Position numbers and translations under genes: made by a program
Notes under the pieces: model-generated
What the model was told of the DNA's origin: nothing
Seen by the model: the letters and a program-made list of their open reading frames with translations, nothing else
The model's database searches: none
DNA from: Duganella alba
Lineage (GTDB): Bacteria > Pseudomonadota > Gammaproteobacteria > Burkholderiales > Burkholderiaceae_D
Assembly: GCF_009674495.1 (NCBI RefSeq)
Contig: NZ_WKJN01000039.1
Location: forward strand, 1 to 47,273
Reading direction: 5' to 3'
DNA: 47,273 nucleotides
Shown: positions 26,387-34,517 of the stretch, one piece after another
Layout: every line of letters begins with the position of its first letter
Numbering within the stretch: the stretch's first letter is position 1

Positions 26387-27451
26387 ATGAAGAATACCCC
26401 GTTGACCCTCGCGGTCCTGGCGCTGTGCACGGCCGCCGGCAGCGCGCAAGCGCAATCCAACGTCCAGGTCTACGGCCTGCTCGACGTCGGCATGGAAACC
26501 GCCACCAACCAGACGCCGACCGGCGGCAGCATGACCCGCGTGATCTCCGGCGGCATGAACACCTCGCGCTGGGGCCTGCGCGGAAGCGAAGACCTGGGCG
26601 GCGGCCTGAAAGCCGTGTTCAACCTCGAAGGCGGCATCCTGATGGACACCGGCGCGCAGGACGGCGCGCTGTTCAAGCGCCAGGCCAACGTCGGCCTGGA
26701 AGGCGCCTTCGGCCGCGTGGTGGTGGGCCGTTCGTTCACCACCGTGTACGACACCGTGATCGGCTTCGATCCGATGGGCTTCGCGCCGTTCTACTCGTGG
26801 GCCACCTCCGGCCCGGCCACCGGCCCAAGCAAATACGGCTTCACCACCCAGTACGACAACATCATCAAATACGCCGGCACCTTTGGCGACTGGCGCATCG
26901 GCGCCAACTACGCCGCCGGCGAGCAGACCACCGGCGCGCAGGACAGCGCCAAGACCGGCTTCAGCACCGTGTACAAAATCGGCGGCGCCAACCTGATGGC
27001 GACCTGGGAGCGCAACAACGGCAATACCTTGCCGGCCACCGGCAACCGTGACAAGAACACCGTGTGGCACGTCGGCGGCAGCTACGAAACCGGCCCGGTC
27101 AAACTGTGGGCCGTGCTGCGCGATTACAAACTGGTGGCCGGCAAGGCGCTCACCACCGACGTCGACGCCACCACCACCTGGGCCGGCATCGCCTACAAGA
27201 CCGGCGGCGCCACCACGCTCACCGGCGCGGTCTACCACGTCAACGTCAAGAATGTCGCCGCCGGCAAGGACTCCGACCCGACCATGTACGTGGCGCGCTA
27301 CCGCTACGCGCTGTCCAAGCGCACCGACCTGCACGTGACGGCGGCCTACGCCAAAGCGAAGAACGGCCAGCTCACCGGCCTGTCGCGCGATGACCCAGGC
27401 TACGGCACCACCCAGCGCGGCCTGACCATCGGCATGCAGCACCGCTACTGA
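26387..27451 (+). CDS. Gram-negative trimeric porin (Burkholderiales type)
   Basis: A 354-residue outer-membrane porin. Signal peptide MKNTPLTLAVLALCTAAGSAQA, then the family start SNVQVYGLLDVGMET, repeated amphipathic beta-strands, a loop-3-like region around FDPMGFAPFYSW, and the terminal strand QRGLTIGMQHRY with an aromatic last residue for Bam recognition. ATG 26387 follows a GGAGA site; a TTG three bases earlier is not needed. In carboxylate loci such porins often form the outer-membrane entry (as OpdH does). Its stop shares a base with the next start, so porin and binding protein are translationally coupled. Confidence 0.93.
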   Translation: MKNTPLTLAVLALCTAAGSAQAQSNVQVYGLLDVGMETATNQTPTGGSMTRVISGGMNTSRWGLRGSEDLGGGLKAVFNLEGGILMDTGAQDGALFKRQANVGLEGAFGRVVVGRSFTTVYDTVIGFDPMGFAPFYSWATSGPATGPSKYGFTTQYDNIIKYAGTFGDWRIGANYAAGEQTTGAQDSAKTGFSTVYKIGGANLMATWERNNGNTLPATGNRDKNTVWHVGGSYETGPVKLWAVLRDYKLVAGKALTTDVDATTTWAGIAYKTGGATTLTGAVYHVNVKNVAAGKDSDPTMYVARYRYALSKRTDLHVTAAYAKAKNGQLTGLSRDDPGYGTTQRGLTIGMQHRY

Positions 27452-28416
27452 TGAAAATCCTGCTGTCACTGCTCTGCGCACTGCTGTTCGGTGCGGCGGT
27501 CCAGGCGGCAGGCCTGGAGTGCGTGGTGCCGTCCAAACCGGGCGGCGCGATGGACCTGACCTGCAAGCTGGCGCAGAAAGGCCTGGCCGGCCTGCGCGAA
27601 GCGCCGAATCCGCCGCCGTCGGATATGCATATCAGCTATCTGCCGGGCGGAATCGGCGCGGTGGCGTGGCACTCGCTGGTGTCGGGCCGCCGCACCGAGC
27701 CGAATACGCTGGTGGCGTTTTCCGGCGGCTCGCTGCTCAATCTGGCGCAGGGCAAGTTCGGCAAGGTAAAACCATCGGACGTGCGCTGGGTGGCGGCGCT
27801 GGGGGCGGACTACGGCATGATCGCCGTGCGCGCCGACTCGCCGTACAAGACGCTGCGCGACCTGGTGGCCGCATTGCAGGCCAATCCGCAGAAGGTATTG
27901 ATCGGCATGTCCGGCACCATCGGCAGCCAGGACTGGCTGAAGATGGCGCTGCTGGCGAAGAGCGCCGGCATCGATCCCAAGGCCTTGCGCTTCGTCGCGC
28001 TGGAGGGCGGCGGCGAAGCCTTTACCGCCATGCACGCCAACTTTGTGCACGTAGTGTCGGGCGACGCCAGTGAGGCGTCGCTGTACGCCAGCGGTAACAC
28101 GCGTGTGCTGGCGGTGCTGTCCGAACAACGCCTGCCCGGCGTGCTGGCCAACGTGCCGACCGCGCGCGAGCAGGGCTTCGACGTGGTGTGGCCGATCATC
28201 CGCGGCGTGTGGATGGGGCCTCACGCGTCGGAAGCCGAGTACAAGCAATGGGTCGCGCACTTTGACCGTGTGCTGGCCAGTCCGCAGTTCGCGCAGATGC
28301 GCGCGGCTTCGGGCCTGTATCCCTTCGGGCTGACCGGCGATGCGCTGGCGGCCTATGTCAAGAAAGCCGTGGACGACTACGGCAAGCGCGCCGCCGAACT
28401 TGGCCTGGTGCGCTGA
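27451..28416 (+). CDS. TctC/Bug-family periplasmic binding protein
   Basis: A 321-residue periplasmic binding protein with signal peptide (MKILLSLLCALLFGAAVQA). It has the Bug-family features PSKPGGAMDL near the N-terminus and GTIGSQDWLKMALLAKSAGI in the second lobe. Bug proteins bind carboxylates through two water molecules and normally work with TctA/TctB membrane proteins or act as sensor partners. No tctA or tctB is here. The gene is coupled to the porin and followed by an ABC transporter, so it may deliver ligand to the TctE sensor rather than to a TTT transporter (inference). Confidence 0.88.
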   Translation: MKILLSLLCALLFGAAVQAAGLECVVPSKPGGAMDLTCKLAQKGLAGLREAPNPPPSDMHISYLPGGIGAVAWHSLVSGRRTEPNTLVAFSGGSLLNLAQGKFGKVKPSDVRWVAALGADYGMIAVRADSPYKTLRDLVAALQANPQKVLIGMSGTIGSQDWLKMALLAKSAGIDPKALRFVALEGGGEAFTAMHANFVHVVSGDASEASLYASGNTRVLAVLSEQRLPGVLANVPTAREQGFDVVWPIIRGVWMGPHASEAEYKQWVAHFDRVLASPQFAQMRAASGLYPFGLTGDALAAYVKKAVDDYGKRAAELGLVR

Positions 28417-28442
28417 TTGAATAACCTTTGGAGATTACGATA

Positions 28443-29528
28443 ATGTTGAAAACGACTTTGGCCGCTGCATGCGCCACGCTGTTTGCCGGTTCCGCGCTGG
28501 CGCAAGTGCCGGCCGGCTATCCAGCCGACTACCAGAAGATCATCGACGGCGCCAAAAAGGAGGGCAAGCTGGTGATCTACGGCGCCACCGACAGCAAGGC
28601 CACGCAGCCGCTGATCAAGGACTTCAGCGCCATGTATCCAGGCATTACGGTCGAATACAACGACATGAATTCCACCGAGGTGTACAACCGCTTCATCTCC
28701 GAAGTGGCGGCCGGCGGCAACACCGCCGACGCCATGTGGTCGTCGGCCATGGACCTGCAAATGCGCCTGGCCTCGGACGGTTACGCGCTGGCCTACAAAT
28801 CGGTGGAAGCGTCCAAGATCCCCGGCTGGGCGATCTGGGACGACAAGGCCTACGGCACCACCTTCGAGCCGGCCGCCATCGTCTACAACAAGCGCCTGGT
28901 CGACGCCAAGGAAGTGCCGCAGACGCACGCCGACTTCACCAAGCTGATACAGCAGCCCAAGTTCAAGGACAAGGTCACCACCTACGACATCGAAAAATCC
29001 GGCGTCGGCTTCATGTTCATGACCCAGGACGCGCGCGAGAATCCGAAGTTCCAGGATCTGGAAAACGCCTTCGGCATGGCCAAGGTGCGCGTGCAGTCGT
29101 CCACCGGCACCATGATGGAGCGCATTTCGTCCGGCGAGAACCTGATCGGCTACAACGTGCTGGGTTCCTACGCGCTGGTGCGCGCCAAGACCGATCCGTC
29201 GATCGGCGTGGTGCTGCCGAAGGATTACACGCTGGTGATGTCGCGCGTCTTCTTCATTAACAAATCGGCGAAGAACGTCAACGCCGCCAAGCTGTGGCTG
29301 GACTACATGCTGTCGCATCGCGGCCAGACCATCATCGCCAACGACTCCAAGCTGTTCGCGATCCGCGCCGACGTCACCGGCGAGACCACGTCGGCGGAGC
29401 TGATCAAGCAAATTGGCAAGGACAACATCAAGCCGGTGCCGGTCCATCCTATCCTGCTGCAATTCCTGGGGCCAGCCAAGCGCATGGCCTTCCTCAAGCA
29501 GTGGAAAGAAACCGCAGGCAAGAAGTAA
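28443..29528 (+). CDS. Iron(III)/AfuA-type ABC transporter substrate-binding protein
   Basis: A 361-residue periplasmic protein: signal peptide MLKTTLAAACATLFAGSALA, then AKKEGKLVIYGATDSKATQPLIKDFSAMYPGI, typical of the family that includes FbpA and AfuA. The start is ATG 28443 behind TTGGAGA; an upstream in-frame TTG lies inside that ribosome site. I see no conserved tyrosine pair of ferric-binding FbpA, so the ligand may be an organic acid or phosphorylated compound, as in AfuA (hexose phosphates). It heads a complete ABC set with the next two genes. Confidence 0.86.
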   Translation: MLKTTLAAACATLFAGSALAQVPAGYPADYQKIIDGAKKEGKLVIYGATDSKATQPLIKDFSAMYPGITVEYNDMNSTEVYNRFISEVAAGGNTADAMWSSAMDLQMRLASDGYALAYKSVEASKIPGWAIWDDKAYGTTFEPAAIVYNKRLVDAKEVPQTHADFTKLIQQPKFKDKVTTYDIEKSGVGFMFMTQDARENPKFQDLENAFGMAKVRVQSSTGTMMERISSGENLIGYNVLGSYALVRAKTDPSIGVVLPKDYTLVMSRVFFINKSAKNVNAAKLWLDYMLSHRGQTIIANDSKLFAIRADVTGETTSAELIKQIGKDNIKPVPVHPILLQFLGPAKRMAFLKQWKETAGKK

Positions 29529-29540
29529 GAGACAATCACC

Positions 29541-31310
29541 ATGCAAACACTCGCTCACTCCGGCCGGCCAGGTATCAACTGGCCGCGCGGCGTGGTCGTA
29601 GCGCTGGCTGCCTGCGCTATCTTCCTGCCGCTATTCCTGATCTTCTATCAAAGCTTTTTGAATGCGCCATTCTTCATGCCGGCCAAGGAGTTGGGCCTGG
29701 ACGCCTACCGCTTCATCTTTGAAGATCCCGATTTCGCCATCGCCTTCAAGAACGCCTTCTACCTGGCGGCCGGCCTGGCCATCATCGCCGTGCCGCTGGG
29801 CGGCATGCTGGCCTTCCTGATGATACGTACCGACCTGCCGGGCAAGGGCTTCATCGCGCCGCTGCTGCTGGTGCCGATCTTCGTGTCGCCGATGGTGATG
29901 GGCTTCGGCTACGTGGTGTCCATGGGACCGGTAGGCTTCTACTCGCTGTGGGCCAAGGACATTCTCGGTTTCATCCCGTGGAATATCTATTCCTTCACCA
30001 GCATCGTCATCATCGCCGGCCTGACGCACGTGCCGCACGTCTACCTGTACGCATCGTCGGCGTTGAAGAGTCTTGGTTCGGACGTGGAGGAAGCGGCGCG
30101 CGTGGCCGGCGCCTCGCCGCTGCAGGTGATGTTCAACGTCTCGCTGCCGATGATCACGCCGGCGTTGGCCTACGCCGGCGTGCTGGTGTTCTTCCTCGGC
30201 TTCGAAGTATTCGGCCTGGTGCTGGTGCTGGGCGATCCGGAAGGCCACATGGTGCTGGCCACCTATCTGTACAAGCTGACCAACAAGCTTGGCACGCCAT
30301 CGTATCACCTGATGGCCGCCGTTGCCGTCTGCCTGGTGATGGTGACCATGCCGCTGGTGATGGTGCAGCGCTGGCTGCTGAAGTCGGCCAACAAATTCGT
30401 CTCGATCAAGGGCAAGGGCGCGCGTTCCAAGGCCATGCCGCTGGGCCGCTGGAAGTGGCTGGCGTTCGCGCTGATCTTCGGCTGGCTGATGTTCACCATT
30501 ATCATGCCGATGTCGGGTATCGTACTGCGCTCCTTCGTCCAGTACTGGGGCGAGGGCGTCAAGCTGGCCGACGTGCTGACCCTGCAGCACTTCCGCGAAA
30601 TCATGGAGCAGCCGGCGCTGATGCGCGGCATCCTGAACACGGTGCTGATCGGCGTGATCGGCGGCGCCTGCGCGGTGATCTGCTACTGCGCCATTGCGCT
30701 GGCCATGCACCGCAAGCCGGACATGATCACCCGCTTCCTCGACTACAGCGTGCTGGTGCCGCGCGCCGTGCCCGGCCTGCTGGCCGGCCTGTCGTTCCTG
30801 TGGGTGTTCCTGTTCGTGCCGAGCTGGCTGGATGGCGCCTTGAAAGGCATGGACAACGGCGCGGCGCTGTGGCTCAGCGAGAACGCCATCCCGGTGCTGC
30901 GCTCCCTGCGCTCGACCATCTTCGCCTTGTGGCTGGCGTATTCTGTGGTGTGGCTGGCCTATGGCATGCGCCTGATCTCGACCGCCTTGCTGCAAGTGGG
31001 GCCGGAGCTGGAAGAGGCGGCGCGCGCGGTCGGCGCCACCCGTGGCCGGGTCACGCGCGACGTCACCGTCCCGCTGATCAAATACGGCCTGCTGGGCGCC
31101 TGGCTGATGGTGTTCCTGATCTTTGAGCGCGAATATTCGACCGGCGTCTACCTGCTGTCGCCGGGCACCGAGGTGATCGGCGCGATGCTGGTGTCGCTGT
31201 GGGCCACCGGCTCCACCGACCTGGTGGCGGCGTTATCGTTCATCAACATCTCGCTGGTGGCGATCGGCCTTGGCGTCGCGCTGCGCTTCGGCGTGAAGCT
31301 GCACAATTAA
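29541..31310 (+). CDS. Fused ABC transporter permease (iron/AfuB type)
   Basis: A 589-residue permease made of two homologous halves, each with about six helices. Each half has an EAA loop that docks the ATPase: EEAARVAGASPLQVMFNVSLP in the first and EEAARAVGATRGRVTRDVTVP in the second. This duplicated single-chain form is normal for FbpB/AfuB-type systems. It starts 12 bases after the binding-protein gene and ends 11 bases before the ATPase gene, so the three are one transport operon. Confidence 0.92.
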   Translation: MQTLAHSGRPGINWPRGVVVALAACAIFLPLFLIFYQSFLNAPFFMPAKELGLDAYRFIFEDPDFAIAFKNAFYLAAGLAIIAVPLGGMLAFLMIRTDLPGKGFIAPLLLVPIFVSPMVMGFGYVVSMGPVGFYSLWAKDILGFIPWNIYSFTSIVIIAGLTHVPHVYLYASSALKSLGSDVEEAARVAGASPLQVMFNVSLPMITPALAYAGVLVFFLGFEVFGLVLVLGDPEGHMVLATYLYKLTNKLGTPSYHLMAAVAVCLVMVTMPLVMVQRWLLKSANKFVSIKGKGARSKAMPLGRWKWLAFALIFGWLMFTIIMPMSGIVLRSFVQYWGEGVKLADVLTLQHFREIMEQPALMRGILNTVLIGVIGGACAVICYCAIALAMHRKPDMITRFLDYSVLVPRAVPGLLAGLSFLWVFLFVPSWLDGALKGMDNGAALWLSENAIPVLRSLRSTIFALWLAYSVVWLAYGMRLISTALLQVGPELEEAARAVGATRGRVTRDVTVPLIKYGLLGAWLMVFLIFEREYSTGVYLLSPGTEVIGAMLVSLWATGSTDLVAALSFINISLVAIGLGVALRFGVKLHN

Positions 31311-31321
31311 GAGAACATATT

Positions 31322-32410
31322 ATGAAACGAGACATCATGACCAATGAACTGACCGTCAACGACCTGCACCTGGACTACGGCAGCGGCGCCAGCGCCAATC
31401 CGATCCTGAAGGGCGTGTCCATGCACCTGCAAAAAGGCGAAGTGGTGGCGTTGCTGGGGCCTTCGGGCAGCGGCAAGACCACGCTGCTGCGCGCGGTGGC
31501 CGGTCTGGAAAGCCCGAAGGCAGGCGCCATCAACATCGGCGACCGCAATGTGTTCGACGGCGCGCGCGGCTTCGAGATGCCGGCCGAGCAGCGCAACCTG
31601 GGACTGGTGTTCCAGTCCTACGCACTGTGGCCGCACAAGACCGTGTTCGACAACGTGGCCTATGGCCTCAAGCTGCGCAAGCTGGGCGCCAGCGAGATCA
31701 AGGACAAGGTCAACGACGTGCTGAAGAATCTCGGCCTCGGCCACCTGGGCGAGCGTTATCCGCACCAGCTATCGGGCGGCCAGCAGCAGCGGGTGGCGAT
31801 CGCCCGCGCGCTGGTGTACAACCCGCCGGTGATCCTGCTGGATGAACCGCTGTCCAACCTGGACGCCAAGCTGCGCGAGGAAGCGCGCGCCTTCCTGCGC
31901 GAGCTGATTGTGCGACTGGGCCTGTCGGCGTTGATGGTGACGCACGACCAGGCCGAGGCGATGGCGATTTCGGACCGCATCCTGCTGCTCAACAACGGCA
32001 AGATCGAGCAGCAAGGCACGCCGCAAAGCATGTACGAAACGCCGGACACGCTGTTCACCGCGGAGTTCATGGGCAGTAACAACCGCCTGCCGGCGCGTGT
32101 GGCGCAGCGCGATGGCGCGCAGGTGCAGCTGGAGATCAATGGCGCGCGCCTGCAAGCCAGCGCGCGCGGACCAGGTGGCGGCGATGGCGTCACCATCATC
32201 CGCGTCGAGGAAGTGAGAATCAGCCCGACGCCGGCCGACAACGCCATTGAGCTGCCGCTGCTGACCTGCATGTACCTGGGCGACCGTTTCGAGTGCCTGT
32301 TCAAGAGCGAGGGCGGAACGGAAATCAGCGTGCGCGCCTATTCCAAGTACCGCCTGGAACCGGGCCGCTACTGGCTGCAACTGCCGGCCGACAAGCTCTG
32401 GGTGTTCTGA
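31322..32410 (+). CDS. ABC transporter ATP-binding protein
   Basis: A 362-residue ATPase: Walker A GPSGSGKT (46-53), Q-loop in VFQSYALWPH, signature LSGGQQQRVAIARAL, Walker B VILLDEPLSNLD and switch MVTHDQ. A C-terminal TOBE-like domain of about 100 residues (from GSNNRLPARV) is as in CysA/PotA/FbpC-type subunits. ATG 31322 is chosen; ATG 31337 (MTNELT) also fits the family N-terminus. It closes the porin-TctC-ABC operon. Confidence 0.92.
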   Translation: MKRDIMTNELTVNDLHLDYGSGASANPILKGVSMHLQKGEVVALLGPSGSGKTTLLRAVAGLESPKAGAINIGDRNVFDGARGFEMPAEQRNLGLVFQSYALWPHKTVFDNVAYGLKLRKLGASEIKDKVNDVLKNLGLGHLGERYPHQLSGGQQQRVAIARALVYNPPVILLDEPLSNLDAKLREEARAFLRELIVRLGLSALMVTHDQAEAMAISDRILLLNNGKIEQQGTPQSMYETPDTLFTAEFMGSNNRLPARVAQRDGAQVQLEINGARLQASARGPGGGDGVTIIRVEEVRISPTPADNAIELPLLTCMYLGDRFECLFKSEGGTEISVRAYSKYRLEPGRYWLQLPADKLWVF

Positions 32411-32475
32411 GGCCGCTCAGCGCGCGCAACCGCCCTCGCATATAATGCCTTTTTGATTTATGGCAATGTTACGAG

Positions 32476-33096
32476 ATGACGAAGGCTGCGGTCTGGATGG
32501 TCGATGCGAACGCGGTGACGGAGGCCGGGCTGCAACACTGGCGCGGCTGGCTGTCGGCCGACGAGATGGCGCGCCACCAGCGCTTTGTCCGCGCGCAGCG
32601 GCAACGTCAGTTTGTCGTTGGCCGCGTGATGTTGCGCATGGCGCTGGGCCGCCTGCTCGGCGTGGCGCCGCAGGAGATCCGCCTGGAAGAACGCGTCGGC
32701 AATGCGCCGCGCCTGATCTCGCCGGCGCTGAAGGGCGCTACGCCCGGCTTCAGCATTTCGCATAGCGGCCGCTGGGTGGCGTGTGCGGTTAGCGCACAAA
32801 CGGCGCTGGGACTCGATATTGAAATGATGGACCCGGCGCGCGACCTGCATGCGCTCGCGGCCCAGGCTTTCGACAGCGGCGAGATGGCGCAATGGGAGCG
32901 CATGCAGGGACTGCCCGACGGGCAGCGCGTTGAAGGCTTTTATCGCTTGTGGAGCGAAAAGGAAGCGCGCTTCAAGCTGGCCGTCGTCGGCGGCGGCCAT
33001 TGCATAGCGCTGCCGCACGCCGAGTTGTCGATCGCGCTGTGCAGCGAGCAGTCGCTCGAACGGCCGCCGCTCATCGAAGTCATCACCCTCGAATAA
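32476..33096 (+). CDS. 4'-phosphopantetheinyl transferase (Sfp type)
   Basis: A 206-residue Sfp/Gsp-type enzyme that moves phosphopantetheine from CoA to carrier-protein serines. Diagnostic motifs are RQFVVGRVMLRMALG, FSISHSGRWVACAVS, GLDIE (magnesium ligands Asp and Glu) and the FYRLWSEKEARFKL block with the catalytic Glu/Lys. Broad-range Sfp enzymes serve polyketide, non-ribosomal peptide and siderophore synthesis; no such synthase is in the window, though iron-uptake genes follow. A TATAAT at 32441-32446 lies in front of it, without a clear -35. Its stop faces that of tonB 18 bases away. Confidence 0.9.
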   Translation: MTKAAVWMVDANAVTEAGLQHWRGWLSADEMARHQRFVRAQRQRQFVVGRVMLRMALGRLLGVAPQEIRLEERVGNAPRLISPALKGATPGFSISHSGRWVACAVSAQTALGLDIEMMDPARDLHALAAQAFDSGEMAQWERMQGLPDGQRVEGFYRLWSEKEARFKLAVVGGGHCIALPHAELSIALCSEQSLERPPLIEVITLE

Positions 33097-33114
33097 ATCC
33101 GCCGCCCGGCAGCG

Positions 33115-33747
33115 CTAGTCGTTCAGGCTCCAGACATACTGCATTTTGGTCCACGACTGCTGCGGTGCGCCGTCCACGGTGCCGGGTTTGAACTTGCACA
33201 GGCTCAGGCCGGCCTGAGCGGCGCGGTCCAGGTCGCGGAAGCCGCTGGATTTTTCGATGCGCGAGTCGGCCACCTTGCCGTCGGTGCCGATCAGCAAGGC
33301 CAGCATCACGGTGCCGGTGTCGCCGTTGCGCAGCGCGTTCTTCGGATAATCAGGCTTGGCGCAGGCTTGTGCATCCACCACGGCCGCGGTCACCACTGGC
33401 GCTGGCCGCGCCTGCGGCGTCCTGGCGCCGGCTTCGGCCACGCCGCCCATCGGCGGCTGCGCCGGCGGCTGGTCAGTCATGGGCCGCGCCGTGACGGATG
33501 GCTGCGATTCAATCACCACATCGGTCGGCGGCTGCGGCACGACGATGTCCGGCCGCGCCAGTTGCGGCTCCTCCACCTGCGGTTCACGCTCCTTCGGCTT
33601 GGGCGCCTCGGCCGTCTGCACCAGCTCGACTTCCGGCGGCGCGGACCGGAACACCGTCAGCTTCGAGCCATGCAGGAATACCGCCAGCAATGCAACGTGC
33701 AGCAGAACGACGGTACCCATGCCGGTCAGATTCTTCTTTTGGTTCAT
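33115..33747 (-). CDS. TonB-family energy transducer
   Basis: A 210-residue TonB protein: N-terminal membrane anchor (about 9-27), a periplasmic Pro/Glu/Lys-rich spacer (KPKEREPQVEEPQLARPDIVVPQPP), and a C-terminal domain with YPKNALRNGDTGTVMLALLIGTDGKVADSRIEKSSGF, the TonB fold. It couples proton motive force to the receptors; the receptor at 35880 is the closest client. No exbB or exbD is nearby. The reading direction is opposite to the NarL-type two-component genes, with a shared 131-base promoter region. Confidence 0.9.
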   Translation of the reverse strand: MNQKKNLTGMGTVVLLHVALLAVFLHGSKLTVFRSAPPEVELVQTAEAPKPKEREPQVEEPQLARPDIVVPQPPTDVVIESQPSVTARPMTDQPPAQPPMGGVAEAGARTPQARPAPVVTAAVVDAQACAKPDYPKNALRNGDTGTVMLALLIGTDGKVADSRIEKSSGFRDLDRAAQAGLSLCKFKPGTVDGAPQQSWTKMQYVWSLND

Positions 33748-33772
33748 GATTGCTCCTTGGTGGTGGATGTAT

Positions 33773-33810
33773 TGCTATGTGTTGGAAGTATACTATTCCA
33801 TGATATAGCA
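33773..33810. promoter_or_regulatory. Nested palindrome between tonB and the NarL-type regulator
   Basis: Two pairs of arms share one centre: TGCTAT...ATAGCA outside and TGGAA...TTCCA inside, spaced 4-8-4 bases, 38 bases in all. The core AGTATACT is self-complementary and supplies a TATACT -10-like box on either strand. It lies 26 bases before the tonB start and 69 before the regulator start. It has operator-like symmetry; the binding protein is unknown, with the adjacent NarL-type regulator the obvious candidate. Confidence 0.45.
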
Positions 33811-33878
33811 AAATAAAAGCGTTTTTTGAGCAATGGCTCTGTGATATCCTTGGCGTCATGAATGCTTGGGAGTAGAAA

Positions 33879-34517
33879 ATGAAGAAAATACGTGTGCTGC
33901 TGGCGGATGATCACCCGATCGTGATGACGGGCTTCGCCATGTCGCTGGAAGGGCAGGGGCTGGAGGTGGTGGCGCAGGCGCGCACGCCGGCGGAGGCGCT
34001 GGCGCAGTTCCAGCAACTGAAGCCGGACGTGGCCGTGCTCGACATCCGCTTCGGCGAACAACTGACCGGACTCGACGTGGCGCGGCAGATCCTGGCGCAC
34101 ACGCCATCCGCCGCCATCGTCTTTCTCAGCCAGTTCGACCAGGACAGCCTGATCAAGGAAACCTACCGCCTCGGCGGCCGCGCCTTCATGACCAAGGATT
34201 GCGATCCGGCCGACCTGGCGGCGGCGGTGCGGCGCGCGCATGAGGGCGAGCTGTACTTCCTGCCGCACATCGCCGAACGGCTGGCCAACCTGTCGGTGCG
34301 CGGCGACGCGTCGCCGCAGTCGCAGCTCGACGAGCGCGCGCTGGAAATCTTCACGCTGATGGCGGAAGGCCTGACCAACGCGGAGATCGCCGAGAAGCTG
34401 GACGTCTCCACCAAAACCATCAGCAACATCAGCCAGGCGGTGAAGGAAAAGCTGGGCGTGCACCGGCCGGCCTATATCACGCGGCTGGCGGTCAAGCATG
34501 GGCTGATTGAGCCTTGA
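33879..34517 (+). CDS. NarL/FixJ-family response regulator
   Basis: A 212-residue regulator with a receiver domain (Asp10-Asp11, phospho-acceptor Asp55, Lys in MTKDC) and a LuxR-type helix-turn-helix (ALEIFTLMAEGLTNAEIAEKLDVSTKTISNISQAVKEKLGV). The kinase start overlaps its stop by 4 bases, so the two are one two-component system. Flanked by tonB and a TonB-dependent receptor, it probably controls iron or substrate uptake, but the signal is not known. Confidence 0.92.
   Translation: MKKIRVLLADDHPIVMTGFAMSLEGQGLEVVAQARTPAEALAQFQQLKPDVAVLDIRFGEQLTGLDVARQILAHTPSAAIVFLSQFDQDSLIKETYRLGGRAFMTKDCDPADLAAAVRRAHEGELYFLPHIAERLANLSVRGDASPQSQLDERALEIFTLMAEGLTNAEIAEKLDVSTKTISNISQAVKEKLGVHRPAYITRLAVKHGLIEP

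Noticed and set aside
32441..32446. TATAAT before the phosphopantetheinyl transferase as a full promoter
   Set aside because: No -35 at 16-18 bases; kept only as a remark under the gene.
33748..33878. Fur box in the tonB promoter region
   Set aside because: I looked for GATAAT-type hexamers and the ATTCTCATT core found at 35817 and saw neither; the symmetry there is of another type.
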